Source: Costus lasius
Taxonomy: Eukaryota > Streptophyta > Magnoliopsida > Zingiberales > Costaceae
Length of the DNA stretch: 64,000 nucleotides
Reading direction: 5' to 3'
NCBI GenBank assembly: GCA_027563935.2
Contig: CM050450.1
Coordinates: forward strand, 27,639,439-27,703,438
The translations under genes were made by a program, and so were the position numbers. The notes beneath the pieces are model-generated. The model searched no databases. It saw nothing but the letters and a program-made list of their open reading frames with translations, and was not told where the DNA came from. Shown here piece after piece: positions 1 through 11,255 of the stretch (positions are counted from its first letter, which is position 1; the number at the start of each line of letters is the position of its first letter).

Positions 1-468
1 GCATTATTAAGGAAATATAGAGTACACCATAAGATTGCTACACCGTACCACCCGCAGACAAGTGGACAAGCTATGGTTTCAAATCGTGAGATAAAGAGGA
101 TTTTAGAGAGGACTGTGTCAGGAGCAAGGAAGGATTGGGCACTAAAGCTTGACGATACTCTTTGGGCCTATAGGATAGCCTTCAAGACCCCTTTAGGTAT
201 GTCTCCATTCCAAGTTGTTTATGGCAAATCTTGCCATTTACCAGTGGAAATTGAGCACATAGCTTATTGGGCGGTGAAGAGGCTAAATTATGACCTAAAG
301 AATGCTGAGGAAAGAAGAAGATTTCAACTGAATGAATTAGATGAGATCATGACTTCTGCTTATGAAAATGCCAGGATATATAAAGAGCGCACCAAAAAGT
401 GGCATGATCGGCGGATATATTTTAGATCATATTTTGGGCTTAATTGCATGATTTTGTGCTATTTTTAG
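1..468 (+). pseudogene. Integrase 3' fragment of an Athila/Tat-type Ty3 element
   Basis: The frame is open from base 1 and reads the last part of a retroelement integrase core followed by its C-terminal region. The HPQTSGQ and SNREIK blocks, the TPLGMSPFQVVYGK block and the ENARIYKERTKKWHDRR block are typical of Athila/Tat integrases. The residue after GQ-A, where the third catalytic acid (Glu) of the D,D-35-E triad normally stands, is Met (codon 73-75), so the enzyme would be dead. Retroelement similarity stops near base 417 (DRRI) and the frame runs into LTR sequence until a stop at 466-468. The rest of the integrase tail and any 3' internal region are deleted. The upstream part lies outside the window. 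Confidence 0.85.
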
Positions 469-1800
469 TACTTTCGCATTACTTTGCATGGAATCTTCAC
501 TTTTCTTGGTTTTTTATGAAAATGTATGTAAAATGACGCAAAAATGAAGGATTTCGAGAGTTTTGAAGCCAAAGCATTATTTCCGAGGAGATCATGAGCC
601 TTCACGTCGAATTTGGGGCGAAAAGGGTGAAGAACGAGATAATTACGGCTTCAACCGTAATTAAGATCTAGCCGTAATTTTGACGTCAAGCGGAGAAGGA
701 AAATCGGCTAAGTGTCGGAATGAACAGAAACTTTCACGGTTTCAGTCGTGATTCCATCACGGGCCGTGAAACTTTCTGTGGCTGAAGGCAGATGTACACA
801 GAGACAATTACGGCCTCAGCCGTGATTCCATCACCGACGGTAATAACTTCCGCCCGACATATTTTTCACCCGATTCAAACTGGATTTGAACCAAACTTCG
901 CAGAATTGTTCCTTGATGAGTTCTAAACCGGTCCAACTATAAAAGATTAGATTTTTGGAGGGTTTGGAAGCTTCTGGTCAGATGAACATGAGTGGCGGCG
1001 GCGACAAGGGCGACAACCTGATTTCGAAGCATATTCCGACGAGATTTCACACTATTTCGATGATTGACCCACTCTTCCTCATCTGCAGATCGAGGAGAAG
1101 ACAGTTCCATCATTCTTTCTTGTTCATCGAAAAACATGTATTTTCTTGACAATATGAGCAAGTAGATACTTTTTCGGGATTGATTGGGCCTAGCCCACTA
1201 ATTTGTATGGATCGATTTATTATCCTGCTCTTTTAATATAAGTTTATCTTCCTGATTTGATTGAAATTGCATGTATCCCGTAACTTACCTTGGCCAAGTA
1301 ACTTTACGCCTTAGACGTTGCGAGAAGGACCGAGAGGTGAATCGCTAACGTCCGACCCATTTCAATTAAACCTACAAATCCAATCACGAGAGTAGTTCGG
1401 ATTCGTCTAAAGGAATTAACCTACTTTTCACAGAACTTAAGGGGTCTAGTTAGGTTAACTGTCACGAGAGTAGGGAGTTAATCTAATTAGATACCATATC
1501 ATCTCTGGGAGGAAGTGATATGTACCTTAGGGAAAGTACCTTTCAGGATAGATAAGTTTATTGACTGAGTTATTTTTACACGATTTATGTTTATCAGTGT
1601 GGCGAACCCATGAATTCCCGATGCTTTAGAATTCAAGTCCCTTAAAAACTATTTCTGAATTGCTGTCGTGCGTAGAAGTTAGAACAACCAAAGATTGATT
1701 TCACCTAAATTCAAACATATTTACTTAACTACGTAGTCCTCGTTGGGAACGATATCTTTTTTTTACTTCGATAAATCCGTGCACTTGCAGATAGCTATCA
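418..1800 (+). repeat. LTR (3' LTR, slightly 5'-truncated) of an Athila/Tat-like element
   Basis: It follows the integrase fragment in the same orientation. The block GGAATCTTCACTTTT at 489 recurs at 52,917 in another LTR of the window. It ends TGCACTTGCAGATAGCTATCA at 1,800, like the ends of the other LTRs (CACTTGCGG...TATCA or ...ACAACA). It contains a palindromic module array (632-850) and two copies of the CACGAGAGTAG motif (about 1,385 and 1,463). The first bases (TG) appear to be lost at the junction with the integrase fragment, so the left edge is approximate. Confidence 0.7.
632..850 (+). repeat. Palindromic module array in LTR (ATTACGG/TTCACGG type)
   Basis: There are three modules at about 637, 734 and 806. 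Each has two inverted CGG/CCG half-sites, for example ATTACGG...CCGTAATT and TTCACGG...GTCGTGATT followed by CACGGGCCGTGAA. Modules two and three share CGTGATTCCATCAC. The array sits where the other LTRs carry arrays, downstream of a conserved 5' block. Confidence 0.7.
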
Positions 1801-2404
1801 CGCATCTCCCTTCGTATCTGGACCTTGGGTCTCCGCCCAGACCCAGGTGTATTGCGGCCCGGCCCCGGCCTTCGAGTCCTAACAATATATAGGTAGAGTT
1901 CACAAAAGAATCAATCAAAGAAAATCAAATAGTGGGCTTTGCCACACTTAGCAAAATGAAGCCTTGGAGGTTGACAATGATTTAAAAAATAAATAAATAG
2001 TAAAAATTAATCATAATTACAAGGGAAGAGAACCGTGGGAAACTCAATTATGACTATTTAGTGAAGCCTATCTGATTTTAGCTTGTTGCACTATACGAAT
2101 ACACGTATGGAACCCAACCCAATTAGCATCGCTATAACAATCAAGCTCGATCCAGTTAGCAATGAATCTGATCCAATTAAAAGAATTGCTACATCATAGA
2201 CTTACTAGGATTGCTTCGATTTGACCCGCTCTAAATGCATATACTCGAACTAGTTTATTACTGTAGCAGTCTACGCGGCACAATTTATTTTAGGCCCAGT
2301 TCATTAATGTTACTACCAGCATTGATCTAGCAGCACTAGGCCCACATTCTCATATTGAGCAATGGTCCAAAGATCCTACACTATACTGTAGTGAACCAAT
2401 TCAA
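1801..2404. other. Intergenic, no gene seen
   Basis: Just after the LTR end there is a short GC-rich stretch (1,810-1,880), then AT-rich sequence. Repeated GATCCAATT-like words occur from 2,090 to 2,400, and similar wording recurs on the far side of the tandem array (16,760-16,920). No coding frame or RNA gene is recognised. Confidence 0.5.
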
Positions 2405-2528
2405 CTTGCTTTTAATTAGAGAAAACTCACAAAATATAGATAAAAAATTTTATAATGTTAAATAAACTAAACTAAAAGAATTAGAAATCTCAAACTTTTG
2501 TACTAGAAATACTAGGCATTATGTGTGG

Positions 2529-3100
2529 CAGGTGTGTGCATTGTTCGGTTAACTGAACCGTGAAACTATTTTTCATCTTGAATCGAACCTATCTGTTCAT
2601 GAAAAATATAAACAGTTCTCGAACTGATAGATTGGTTAACCAGTTTTTATATTCAGTTAACCATTGGTTATTGGTTAATCGGTAATTTCACAAAGTAATA
2701 TAAAATAGTTCGATAATAAACTTTAAAATATAAAATTACATAAAATTTTGAACTAAACAATACACACTAGATAATAGATAATATATTATAATTGCAAAGG
2801 AAGAACAACTTGAAGTTGAAGATGCAAACTAGATTTTAGAATTGGGAGTAAGAAAAGAAAAAAAAGAAACTATATGATATAAACAAAATTTATTTTTATA
2901 TATAACTATAAGTATTGGTTCGGTTCGATTAACCATGGTTCATAAATTTTCTAAATCTTTCCAGAACTGTGAACTGCTATACTTACCAAAAAAAATCGAC
3001 TGTTCAACTAACTACTGGTTTAGTAAACCAAAATTTCAATTCGGTTCAGTTGGCCTATCGTTTTTGGTTTATTGGTTTTGTTTTTTTTTTCACACCCCTA
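2529..3100. mobile_element. hAT-like miniature element (unit 1; one in each array unit)
   Basis: The left end reads CAGGTGTGTGCATTG and the right end ...TCACACCCCTA, giving short inverted termini of the form YAGGKGTGTG, common in plant hAT elements. The flanks ATGTGTGG and TTGTGTAG agree at 6 of 8 positions, as a decayed 8 bp TSD would. The interior is full of CGGTTAACC and GAACCG words and has no transposase. Equivalent segments start near 3,939, 5,537, 6,844, 12,070, 13,617 and 15,100, and a truncated one near 16,667. The insertion therefore predates the amplification of the array. Confidence 0.55.
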
Positions 3101-3139
3101 TTGTGTAGTAAACTAGCTTTGAAGTCCTTTGTGATGGAT

Positions 3140-3300
3140 GCTCAAAAAACACAAGTCTAGGAGTATCCAATGCAGAGCCATGGTCATTAGCACCATTAAT
3201 GGTCGAAAGATCCCACACTATCCCATTGACGCTGAATGGGATCGAAGTACAGGTCATGGTAGACACAAGCATGTTACATCGGTTTAGAGTAAAGCATTGA
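3140..3300 (+). pseudogene. Possible retropepsin-like relic in array unit
   Basis: The plus frame in several units keeps a short peptide with IPLTLNGTEVQVMVDTS and LHRF (units at about 3,210-3,290, 4,640-4,730 and 12,790-12,915). The wording resembles the LNGK...VMVDTGATHNF region of retroelement proteases, with the catalytic DTG read as DTS. It is short and the resemblance is weak. Confidence 0.25.
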
Positions 3301-3554
3301 ATTAAGCCCACAATTTGGGCTCTAGACATAATCTTTTAAAATTTGTGCATATTTTGGAGTCAAGTCCTTCATAACCTAAACACAGAAGCATCAACAAAAT
3401 ACATAATGAATTATCAGCAACAAATAGCAATAAAGGTAAAAAAAAATTCAAGATGCTACAATGAAGTATCAGCTTTTTTTTGAAGTGCATGTTTCACACT
3501 AAAATAATATAGTATTTAATCATAAAACATTAAGCTTAGTTCTAGATGGCTTAC

Positions 3555-3697
3555 CATGTGTAGTTCATCTTTGACAAGAGTCGTCCAAGTAAAAGTGGGG
3601 AGCTTTATTTCTGTCATAAGTCTCTTTATTTGCCACTCAATTGGAAATTTCTTTGCAATCCCAAAAAAGTAAGTTGCATAACCATATTCCAACCACT
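3555..3697 (-). pseudogene. Exon-like open frame in array unit 1, unidentified
   Basis: On the minus strand a 143 bp segment runs from ATTCTAG/AG to CACATG/GTAAGC, that is from a splice-acceptor-like to a splice-donor-like sequence. It is open and reads a conserved peptide containing YGYATYFFGIAKKFPIEW and LPTFTWTTLVKDEL. The same 143 bp segment with the same ends is open in unit 7 (16,159-16,301). It has one stop and a damaged donor in unit 2 (near 5,075-5,220) and is truncated near 13,196-13,310. I do not recognise the protein. It is probably a captured or ancestral gene exon now amplified as part of the repeat. Confidence 0.4.
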
Positions 3698-6600
3698 CTA
3701 GAATTATTATGTAACAAAATTAAGTAAAGCAATAATAATGTATATCAGCCTTTGTTTTTATTAAAAACAAAGCACCCAATGAAAAAATTCATCTTTTATA
3801 CTCCTTTAAAGAAAAAAAAATGAAAGATTGTATATTTTTGACAATCCCCATTGAACTTCATTTTTGGCAAACTAAGCTAAACTGAAATAATTAGAAATCT
3901 CAAACATTTGTATCAGAAATACTAGACATTCTATGTGGCGGGTGTGTGCACTATTCGGCTAAACGAACCGTGAAACTATTTTCCATCCTAAATCGAATCT
4001 ACCTATTTAGGAAAAATTTAACCATTCCCGAACCGATAGACTAGTTAACCAGTTTTTTGATTCAGTTAACCATTGGTTTTTGGTTAACCGGTAATTTCAC
4101 AAAGCAATATAAAAAAGTTGATAATAAACTTTAAAAATATAAAATTACAAATCATTACATAAATTTTTGAACTAAATAATACACACTAGATAATAGATAA
4201 TACGTTATAATTTCAAAAGAAGAACAACTTGAAGTTGAAGATGCAAATAGGATTTTAGATTTGGGAGTAAGAAAAGAAAAAAAAGAAACTCTATGACAAA
4301 AAATAAATAAATTTTTATATATAACTATAAATATTGGTTCGGTTCGGTTAACCATAGTTCATAAATTTTTTAAACTGTTACCGAACTGTGAACCACTATA
4401 CTTACCAAAAAAAAATAAACATTCAACTAACTACTGGTTCAGTTAACCAAAATATTGGTTCGGTTCAGTTGGTTACCTATCATTTTTTTTGTTTATTTTT
4501 TTTTTTGCAAACCCCTATTGTGCAGTAAACTAGCTTTGAAGTCCTCTATGAATGCTAAAAAAACATAGGTCTAGAAGTATCCGATGCAGAGCCGTGGTCA
4601 TTAGCGCCATAGATGTTGTCATGGCATCGACGACTGTGAGGCTAATATACATCCCGTTGATGCTAAATGGGACTGAAGTCCACGTCATGGTGGACACAAG
4701 CTTCCTGTTGACACTGAATGGGACCAAAGTCTAGGTCATGTTGGACACAAGCATGTTACATCGGTTTAAAGTAAAGCATTGAACTAAGCCCACGATTTGG
4801 GCTATAGCCATAGTCATTTAAAATTTGTGCATTTCTTGGAATCAAGTCCTTCATAACCTAAACACATAAGTATTAGTAAAATACATAATGAATTATCAAC
4901 AAAAAAAAAGCTATAAATACTAAGGGAAATTTTAGATGCTACAATCATAGAGGTAAAAAAAATAATTCTAAATGCTACAATGAAGTATCACCTGTATATT
5001 TTTTTAAAGTGCATGTGTTACACTAAAATAATCTAGTATTTAAGCATAAAACATTAAGCTTAGTTCTAGATGGCTTAACGTGAGTGGTTCATCTTTGACA
5101 AGAGTCATCTAAGTATAAGTGGGGAGCTTTATTACTGTCACAAGTCTCCTTATTTGCCACTCAATTGGCAATTTCTTTACAATCCCAAAAAAGTAAGTGG
5201 TATACCCGTATTCTAACCGCTCTAGAATTATTATGCAAGAAAGTTAAGTAAAGCAATAATAATATATATTAACCTTTTTTTGTTAATAACAAAGCACCCA
5301 ATAAGAAACTTCACCTTTACACTCCTTTAAAGCAAAAATGAAAGATTGTATATCTTTTAACAATCCCCATTGAACTTCATTTTTGGGAATTAAAACTTGT
5401 TTAATCTGAGGGAGAATAATGATTCAAGAAAACTCAAAAAATAAGGATAGAAAATTTTATAATGTTAAATAAGCTAAACTAAAATAATTAGAAATCTCAA
5501 ACTTCTATACTAGAAATACTAGGCATTCTATGTGGCGGGTGTGTGCACTATTCGGTTAACCAAACTGTTAAACTATTTTTCATCTTGAATCGAAACTATC
5601 AGTTTAGGAAAAATATAAATCATTCCGAACCGATAGACTGGTTGACTAGTTTTTGATTTGATTAACCATCGGTTTTTAGTTAACTAGCAATTTCATAAAG
5701 CAATATAAAATAATTGATAATAAACTTTAAAATATAAAATTACAAATCATTACATAAATTTTTGAACTAAACAATACACACTAGATAATAGATAATACAT
5801 TAAAATTGAAAAGGAAGAACAACATAAAGTTGAAGTTGCAAACGGAATTTTAGATTTGGGAGTAAGAAAAAAAAAATGAATCTTTATGATAAGAAAAAAA
5901 TTAATTTTTATATGTAACTATAAGTATTGTTCGATTTGGTTAACAATGGTTCATAAATTTTCTAAACTATTCTCGAACTGTGAACCATTATACTTACCAA
6001 AAAATTGACCGTTCAACTAACTACCGGTTCAGTTAATCAAAATTTTTTCTTGGTTCAGTTTGTTACTTGTCAGTTTTTGGTTTATTGGTTTTTTTTTCTG
6101 CACACCCCTATTGTGCAGTAAACTAGCTTTGGAGTCCTCTGTGATGGATGCTTAAAAAACACGGGACTAGAAGTATCTAATGCAGAGCCATGGTCATTAG
6201 CGCCATAGATGTTATCTTGGCATCGATGAGTGCGAGGCTAATATACATCTCATTGACACTGAATGGGACCGAAGACCATATCATGGTGGACACAAGCATG
6301 TTGCATCGGTTTAAATTAAAGTATTGAACTAAGCCCACAATTTGGGCTCTAGCCATAGTCTTTTAAAATTTGTGCATTTTTTTGGAGTCAAGTCCTTCAT
6401 AACCTAAACACATAAGTATCAGCAAACTACATAATGAATTATTAGCAAAAAATAGCAATAAATATGACTAGGGGAAATTTTAAATGCTACAATCATAAAG
6501 GTAAAAAAATAATTCTAGATGCTACAATGAAGTATCAGCTGTTTTGTTTTTGTTTTTTTTTGAAGTGTATGTTTCACACTTAAATAATCTAGTATATAAT

Positions 6601-7339
6601 TATACCCAATAAGAAACTTCACTTTTTACACTCCTTTATAGCAAAATGAAAGATTGTAAATCTTTTGACAATCCTTATTTAACTTCATTTTTGGCAATCT
6701 GAACTTGTTTAACTAGAAGGAGAATAATGATTAGAGAAAACTCACAAAAGAATGACAACAAATTTTATAATGTTAAATAAGCTAAACTAAATTAATTAGA
6801 AATCTCAAACTTTTATACTAGAAATACAAGGCATTCTCTGTGGTGGGTGTGTGCACTATTGATTAATTAAACCGTGAAACTATTTTCTATCTTGAATCGA
6901 ATCTATCAGTTTAGGAAAAATATAAACCGTTCCCGAACCGATAGACTGGTTGACTAGCTTTTGATTTGGTTAATCATCGGTTTTTGGTTAACTAGTAATT
7001 TCATAAAGCAATATAAAATAATTGATAATAAACTTTAAAATATAAAATTACAAATCATTACATAAATTTTTGAACCAAACAATACACACTAGATAATGGA
7101 TAATACATTAAAATTGAAAAGGAAGAACAACATAAAGTTGAAGTTGCAAACGGAATTTTAGATTTGGGACTAATAAAAGAAAAAAAAGAATCTCTATGAT
7201 AAGAAAAAAAAAATTAATTTTTATATATAACTATAAGTATTGGTTCGATTCGGTTAACCATGGTTCATAAATTTTCTAAACTATTCCCGAATTGTGAACC
7301 ATTATACTTACCAAAATATTGACCGTTCAACTAACTACT

Positions 7340-10300
7340 TGTTACACCTCCTTAAGCAGATAAAGATAATTAATCTAAATCCAAGAAGTGAGGAAGAAAA
7401 ACATGTCTTTTTATTAAATCAAATCTAAGGAAACATATCGAATAGCAAAAAGGTGTACAACTGTTTTCACTAGTGATGGGGGGCTAAGCATGCAACATTC
7501 AAACAACGCGATTTGAAAACATTTTGCTAGTTAAGTATAGCTTAATAAACCCCTTATGCTAACGTAGTTTGAAATTACCTTGTTTTGGTATTTTATAGGG
7601 AAAACCGAAACTAGATGAGTAATAAACTGAAGTTAATCCTATCATGCAAGTCTAAGACAAGTGATAAAATCGAAGTTGTAACCTAGCATGAGTTCTAGAG
7701 CTTGAAAACAAAACTATTCTAAGGGAGGGGCTCACCTTGCACCCTTTGAGAATAGAAAGGGCGACCTTCCCGTTCTTCACCGGTCCAATGGTTGATACTC
7801 ACGAAGTAGGGCCCTAGGAGCTTACAACCATGGCATTACAACATTCCCACACATGCGTGGGTGAGCATTTAGAAAGAATATTAGAGGCCAAATTACAAAA
7901 CAATCAAGGGGGAGGCTACCTCCAAGTTCCCTTGCTAACACATTAGAGACTAACTAGCTAAGAGGGGGGAAAAGGGTCGGAGTGCTTGGCATGTCCCCCA
8001 TGGCCTTGCGCCATCTGAGAAAAATACTTTGTGAGTGCAGATGGGAGCTCAAGAACATCAAGAAAACCTCAGTCAAGTAGAGAAGAAACTTAGCTAACTT
8101 AAGGAGGTGCTTGGTCTCGGCATGGTGTAGATGACACCCCTTGGAGCCTCAGTTGGACTCAACTCCTCCTCTTGGGCTGAAGACTCTTCAAGGCTGATGA
8201 TAGGAGATGGCGAGAGCTTCCAACTCAGGACCTTGAGCAAGTGGTGAAGAGGATTGAAGAGGGGAAGAGGAAGGGGGTTCTCGGTTAGGGTTGCAAGAGA
8301 GGGGGGGGGGGGGGAAGAGTTGAGGTGACACACACCACTAGAAGACACACTTCTGGATTTTCTCTAAAACTATTCAACTAACTCAAGCTTACAAAAGGGT
8401 ACAACAATATAGAAGACTTCCAACGGATATCTCCTGCTCTAGGCGCTCAAGACAAACAAAAACAAAAACAGAATTCTGCACTTGCGCAGGGAGCATTGAT
8501 GGGCTGCAACTTTCCTTGTTTGTGGGCTGCCCTCTTTGAACTTGCTTTGGAGCTTTCCCCTAAGTGGTAAGGGGGGCTTAGCTGGCTGTGGACACATTGA
8601 ATGAGCTGATTCCCTCCTTTAAAGCTGGCGATCCTCTTGGAAGAAATGGGCTGCAGATTTCTAGAATTGGGTAGGCAACTTCCTGCACTTGAAGGTGGTG
8701 TTGTGGCTGACCCCTTTCCTTGCTTGTTGGCTGTGCTTTACCCTCAAGGGCTGCTGAATACCTGGCGCAACATCTTGACTTGAGCCCCTTCCTCAAGTAG
8801 AAAGGGCTGTTGGAGATGAAGACAAAATGGATCCACATGGATGACAACATGGAGGGTGAAACTTGGGTGGATTTGTTGAGAGTATACTTCATGATGGGTT
8901 GGGTTTGAGCTTGGCGCCTCCTTGATGTATCTTGACCTGAATTTGACTTGAGTCCCCAAATGGAGTGCCCTAATCTATTACATTAATTGCATGAACTAAC
9001 CTACCATACATAAGTGGCGAAACCTAGAAATGTAGCTACTTGGTGTAATTTGAGGGTGGATCTAACCTACCTCATGATGCACCCTAATCTAAGACAAAAT
9101 AAGCAAAATGGGGTCCCAAGGAAGCCATGTCTAGGGGCTAGGATAGCCATACCTAGAGGGCTTCTTTCGAACCCGGGTGGACCTCCGAAGGTCCTGCCTC
9201 GGTCCCACATCAACTAGCTAACACTTTAGCTCTTTAGGAATAACAAAAAATAACTAATAACTAAACTCTAACAACTATCTCATGGATTCTCTTGCCACCT
9301 GAAGCACTTCAAGCGTAAATGCGCTTGCGGGGATTTGCCGGACGATCTAACTCCTCCTGAACTGCAACTGCACAAACAACCCTCACGGGTTAGAAAATAA
9401 ATGCTAAGTAAGTCTCTCCCCAGAAGAAAAGGTAGCCCCTTAGATCCAAATGAGGAAATTGGCAATAAGTAAGAACAAGAACAAAGGCAGTAAAACAAAA
9501 CAGTATAACAGGGCTGAAAATGAGATTAATAACTGTATAAGAAAACTGTAGTATAACTGCATAAACTGGTTCAACTGAGTTAACTATGGATAGAAATCCA
9601 TACTGATGAAAAATATAGAAACTGATATCAAACTGATAAAACCACTGTGAGCAATACCTACTTGCTTATGGGGTCGTCACCCCGAATACGCATAATAAGA
9701 TGGTGAACCACACATCTTATATAGTGAACACATGCGCTACCATATGTCACGAATCTCGATGCATGCTAATGTAGGACACTGATCTGTCCACGTAGTGGAT
9801 ACTAACCCCGAAGGGAATTGGGTATATGCTCAATAATAAAAGTACAACTGTATAAACTGATGTGCAGAATACTACATCAATAGAGTCAATTGGAATGAAG
9901 ATTATCAAAACTTATTTACAGAAATCTAGTTTGAGGTCTTACCTTTGAAAAGCCAATAAACCGTTATCAAACAATGCAAGCCGAGCAATGAGTCAATCAC
10001 TCTGAAACATAAATTTGTACATGAACTCTATCAAATAAGATTCAAACTTAAAAACAGAGACCACCAACAGATAGAAAACATCCCAACACCTAGGGAACCA
10101 ACCTTGGATCCAGTGAATCGGACCCAAAAGGTACTGAACCGGACTGGATTGCAGTGAACCGGTCAGATTCACCATGAACCAAGCCAAACCAACACTTAAA
10201 ACCTAAATTACACAAAATATACGAGTCATCTAAGGACACACAGGACACCATTGGATAGGCATTTTCATAAGCTTTCCAACGGTTACTTGAACCGGCCCAG

Positions 10301-11255
10301 ATTCGACCGAATTAGGGTCGAACCGGACAAAAAATTACGCTGGGCCAGAATTAAAATTGAACTGCCTAAACTGTTGAACCGGTTGAAATCAATTCTAAAC
10401 TAAGTGAGCCGAGTTTATTTGAAATAAACCACCGCCCAAAACCCTAAATCAGATCGAACCGGCCGCTCGCTCGCGCCGCCCCATCGCCACCGTGCAAGGC
10501 GGCTGGACTTGCGTCCGTCGCTTGCGCCCGCAAGCTCCTGAGAGCGCGTCGAGCATCCGTTCACCTCCAGATTTCACCAGACAACTTCCGACGTCGCCAA
10601 TGAGCTCCACAGCTACCTGAGGCGAGCTTTCGATGCACGGTCGAAGCCCTTGCAGAAGCCGCCAGAATCGACGGTGGCGTCGCTGCCGTCGACACACCAA
10701 AACTCATCTAAACCGAAGCGGAACTTCACCAAAACTTCTAGAAAGCACACGTACCTTGCTACGAAGCTGAAACGTAGCCCAAAACAAAGATATCGTTGTC
10801 GCCGGCTGCATAGAGGGTGAAAACGGCTGCAACTCCGGCGAACTCCTCTAGCTCTGATTTCCTTCTCCTGACGGCGCGTTGCTGCTCGAGAATCCTCTAG
10901 GTTTGATGACGAACTAGGGCGACCATAAGCCCCCTAAAATAGATGCGAAGCGCGTCCAAAAATAGCGAGGGCATGGCGGTGACATCACCGCAAAATTCGG
11001 AGACGACGACGATTCGACTCGTCACCCAAAAATAAACTAAAACACGAACCAAATTAAATATGCGTGGTTTAATATCGAACCACGATGGTAGCTTGGTGGT
11101 TCGACTGAACGACAACCAAAATTGCCGCGAACGCAATTTAACCTTTTTACACTAAAACTATTATTTTTAACACAAATAAAATTTGAAAAATTCCATAAAA
11201 TCATAGGAAAATCTGAAACACCAATCTAAATTTTCTAAAATTATGGGTTATAACA
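7340..11255 (-). mobile_element. 3.9 kb solo LTR-like insertion in the tandem array
   Basis: It begins TGTTACACC and ends GGGTTATAACA, so it has TG...CA termini. The flanks are CTACT (7,335-7,339) and GTACT (11,256-11,260), a TSD with four of five bases identical. Neighbouring units preserve the empty site (AACTACTGGTTCAG near 4,424). Read on the minus strand it starts TGTTATAACCC and ends GGAGGTGTAACA, the style of Tekay/Del Ty3 LTRs. No gag or pol domain is visible and the frames inside are short and unconvincing. At 3.9 kb it is long for a solo LTR, so another insertion inside it is possible. A run of G at about 8,302-8,313 is the only notable simple repeat. Confidence 0.65.

Noticed and set aside
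8094..8348. 84-codon proline/serine-rich minus frame
   Set aside because: It lies inside the 3.9 kb LTR-like insertion and includes translation of a poly-G run.
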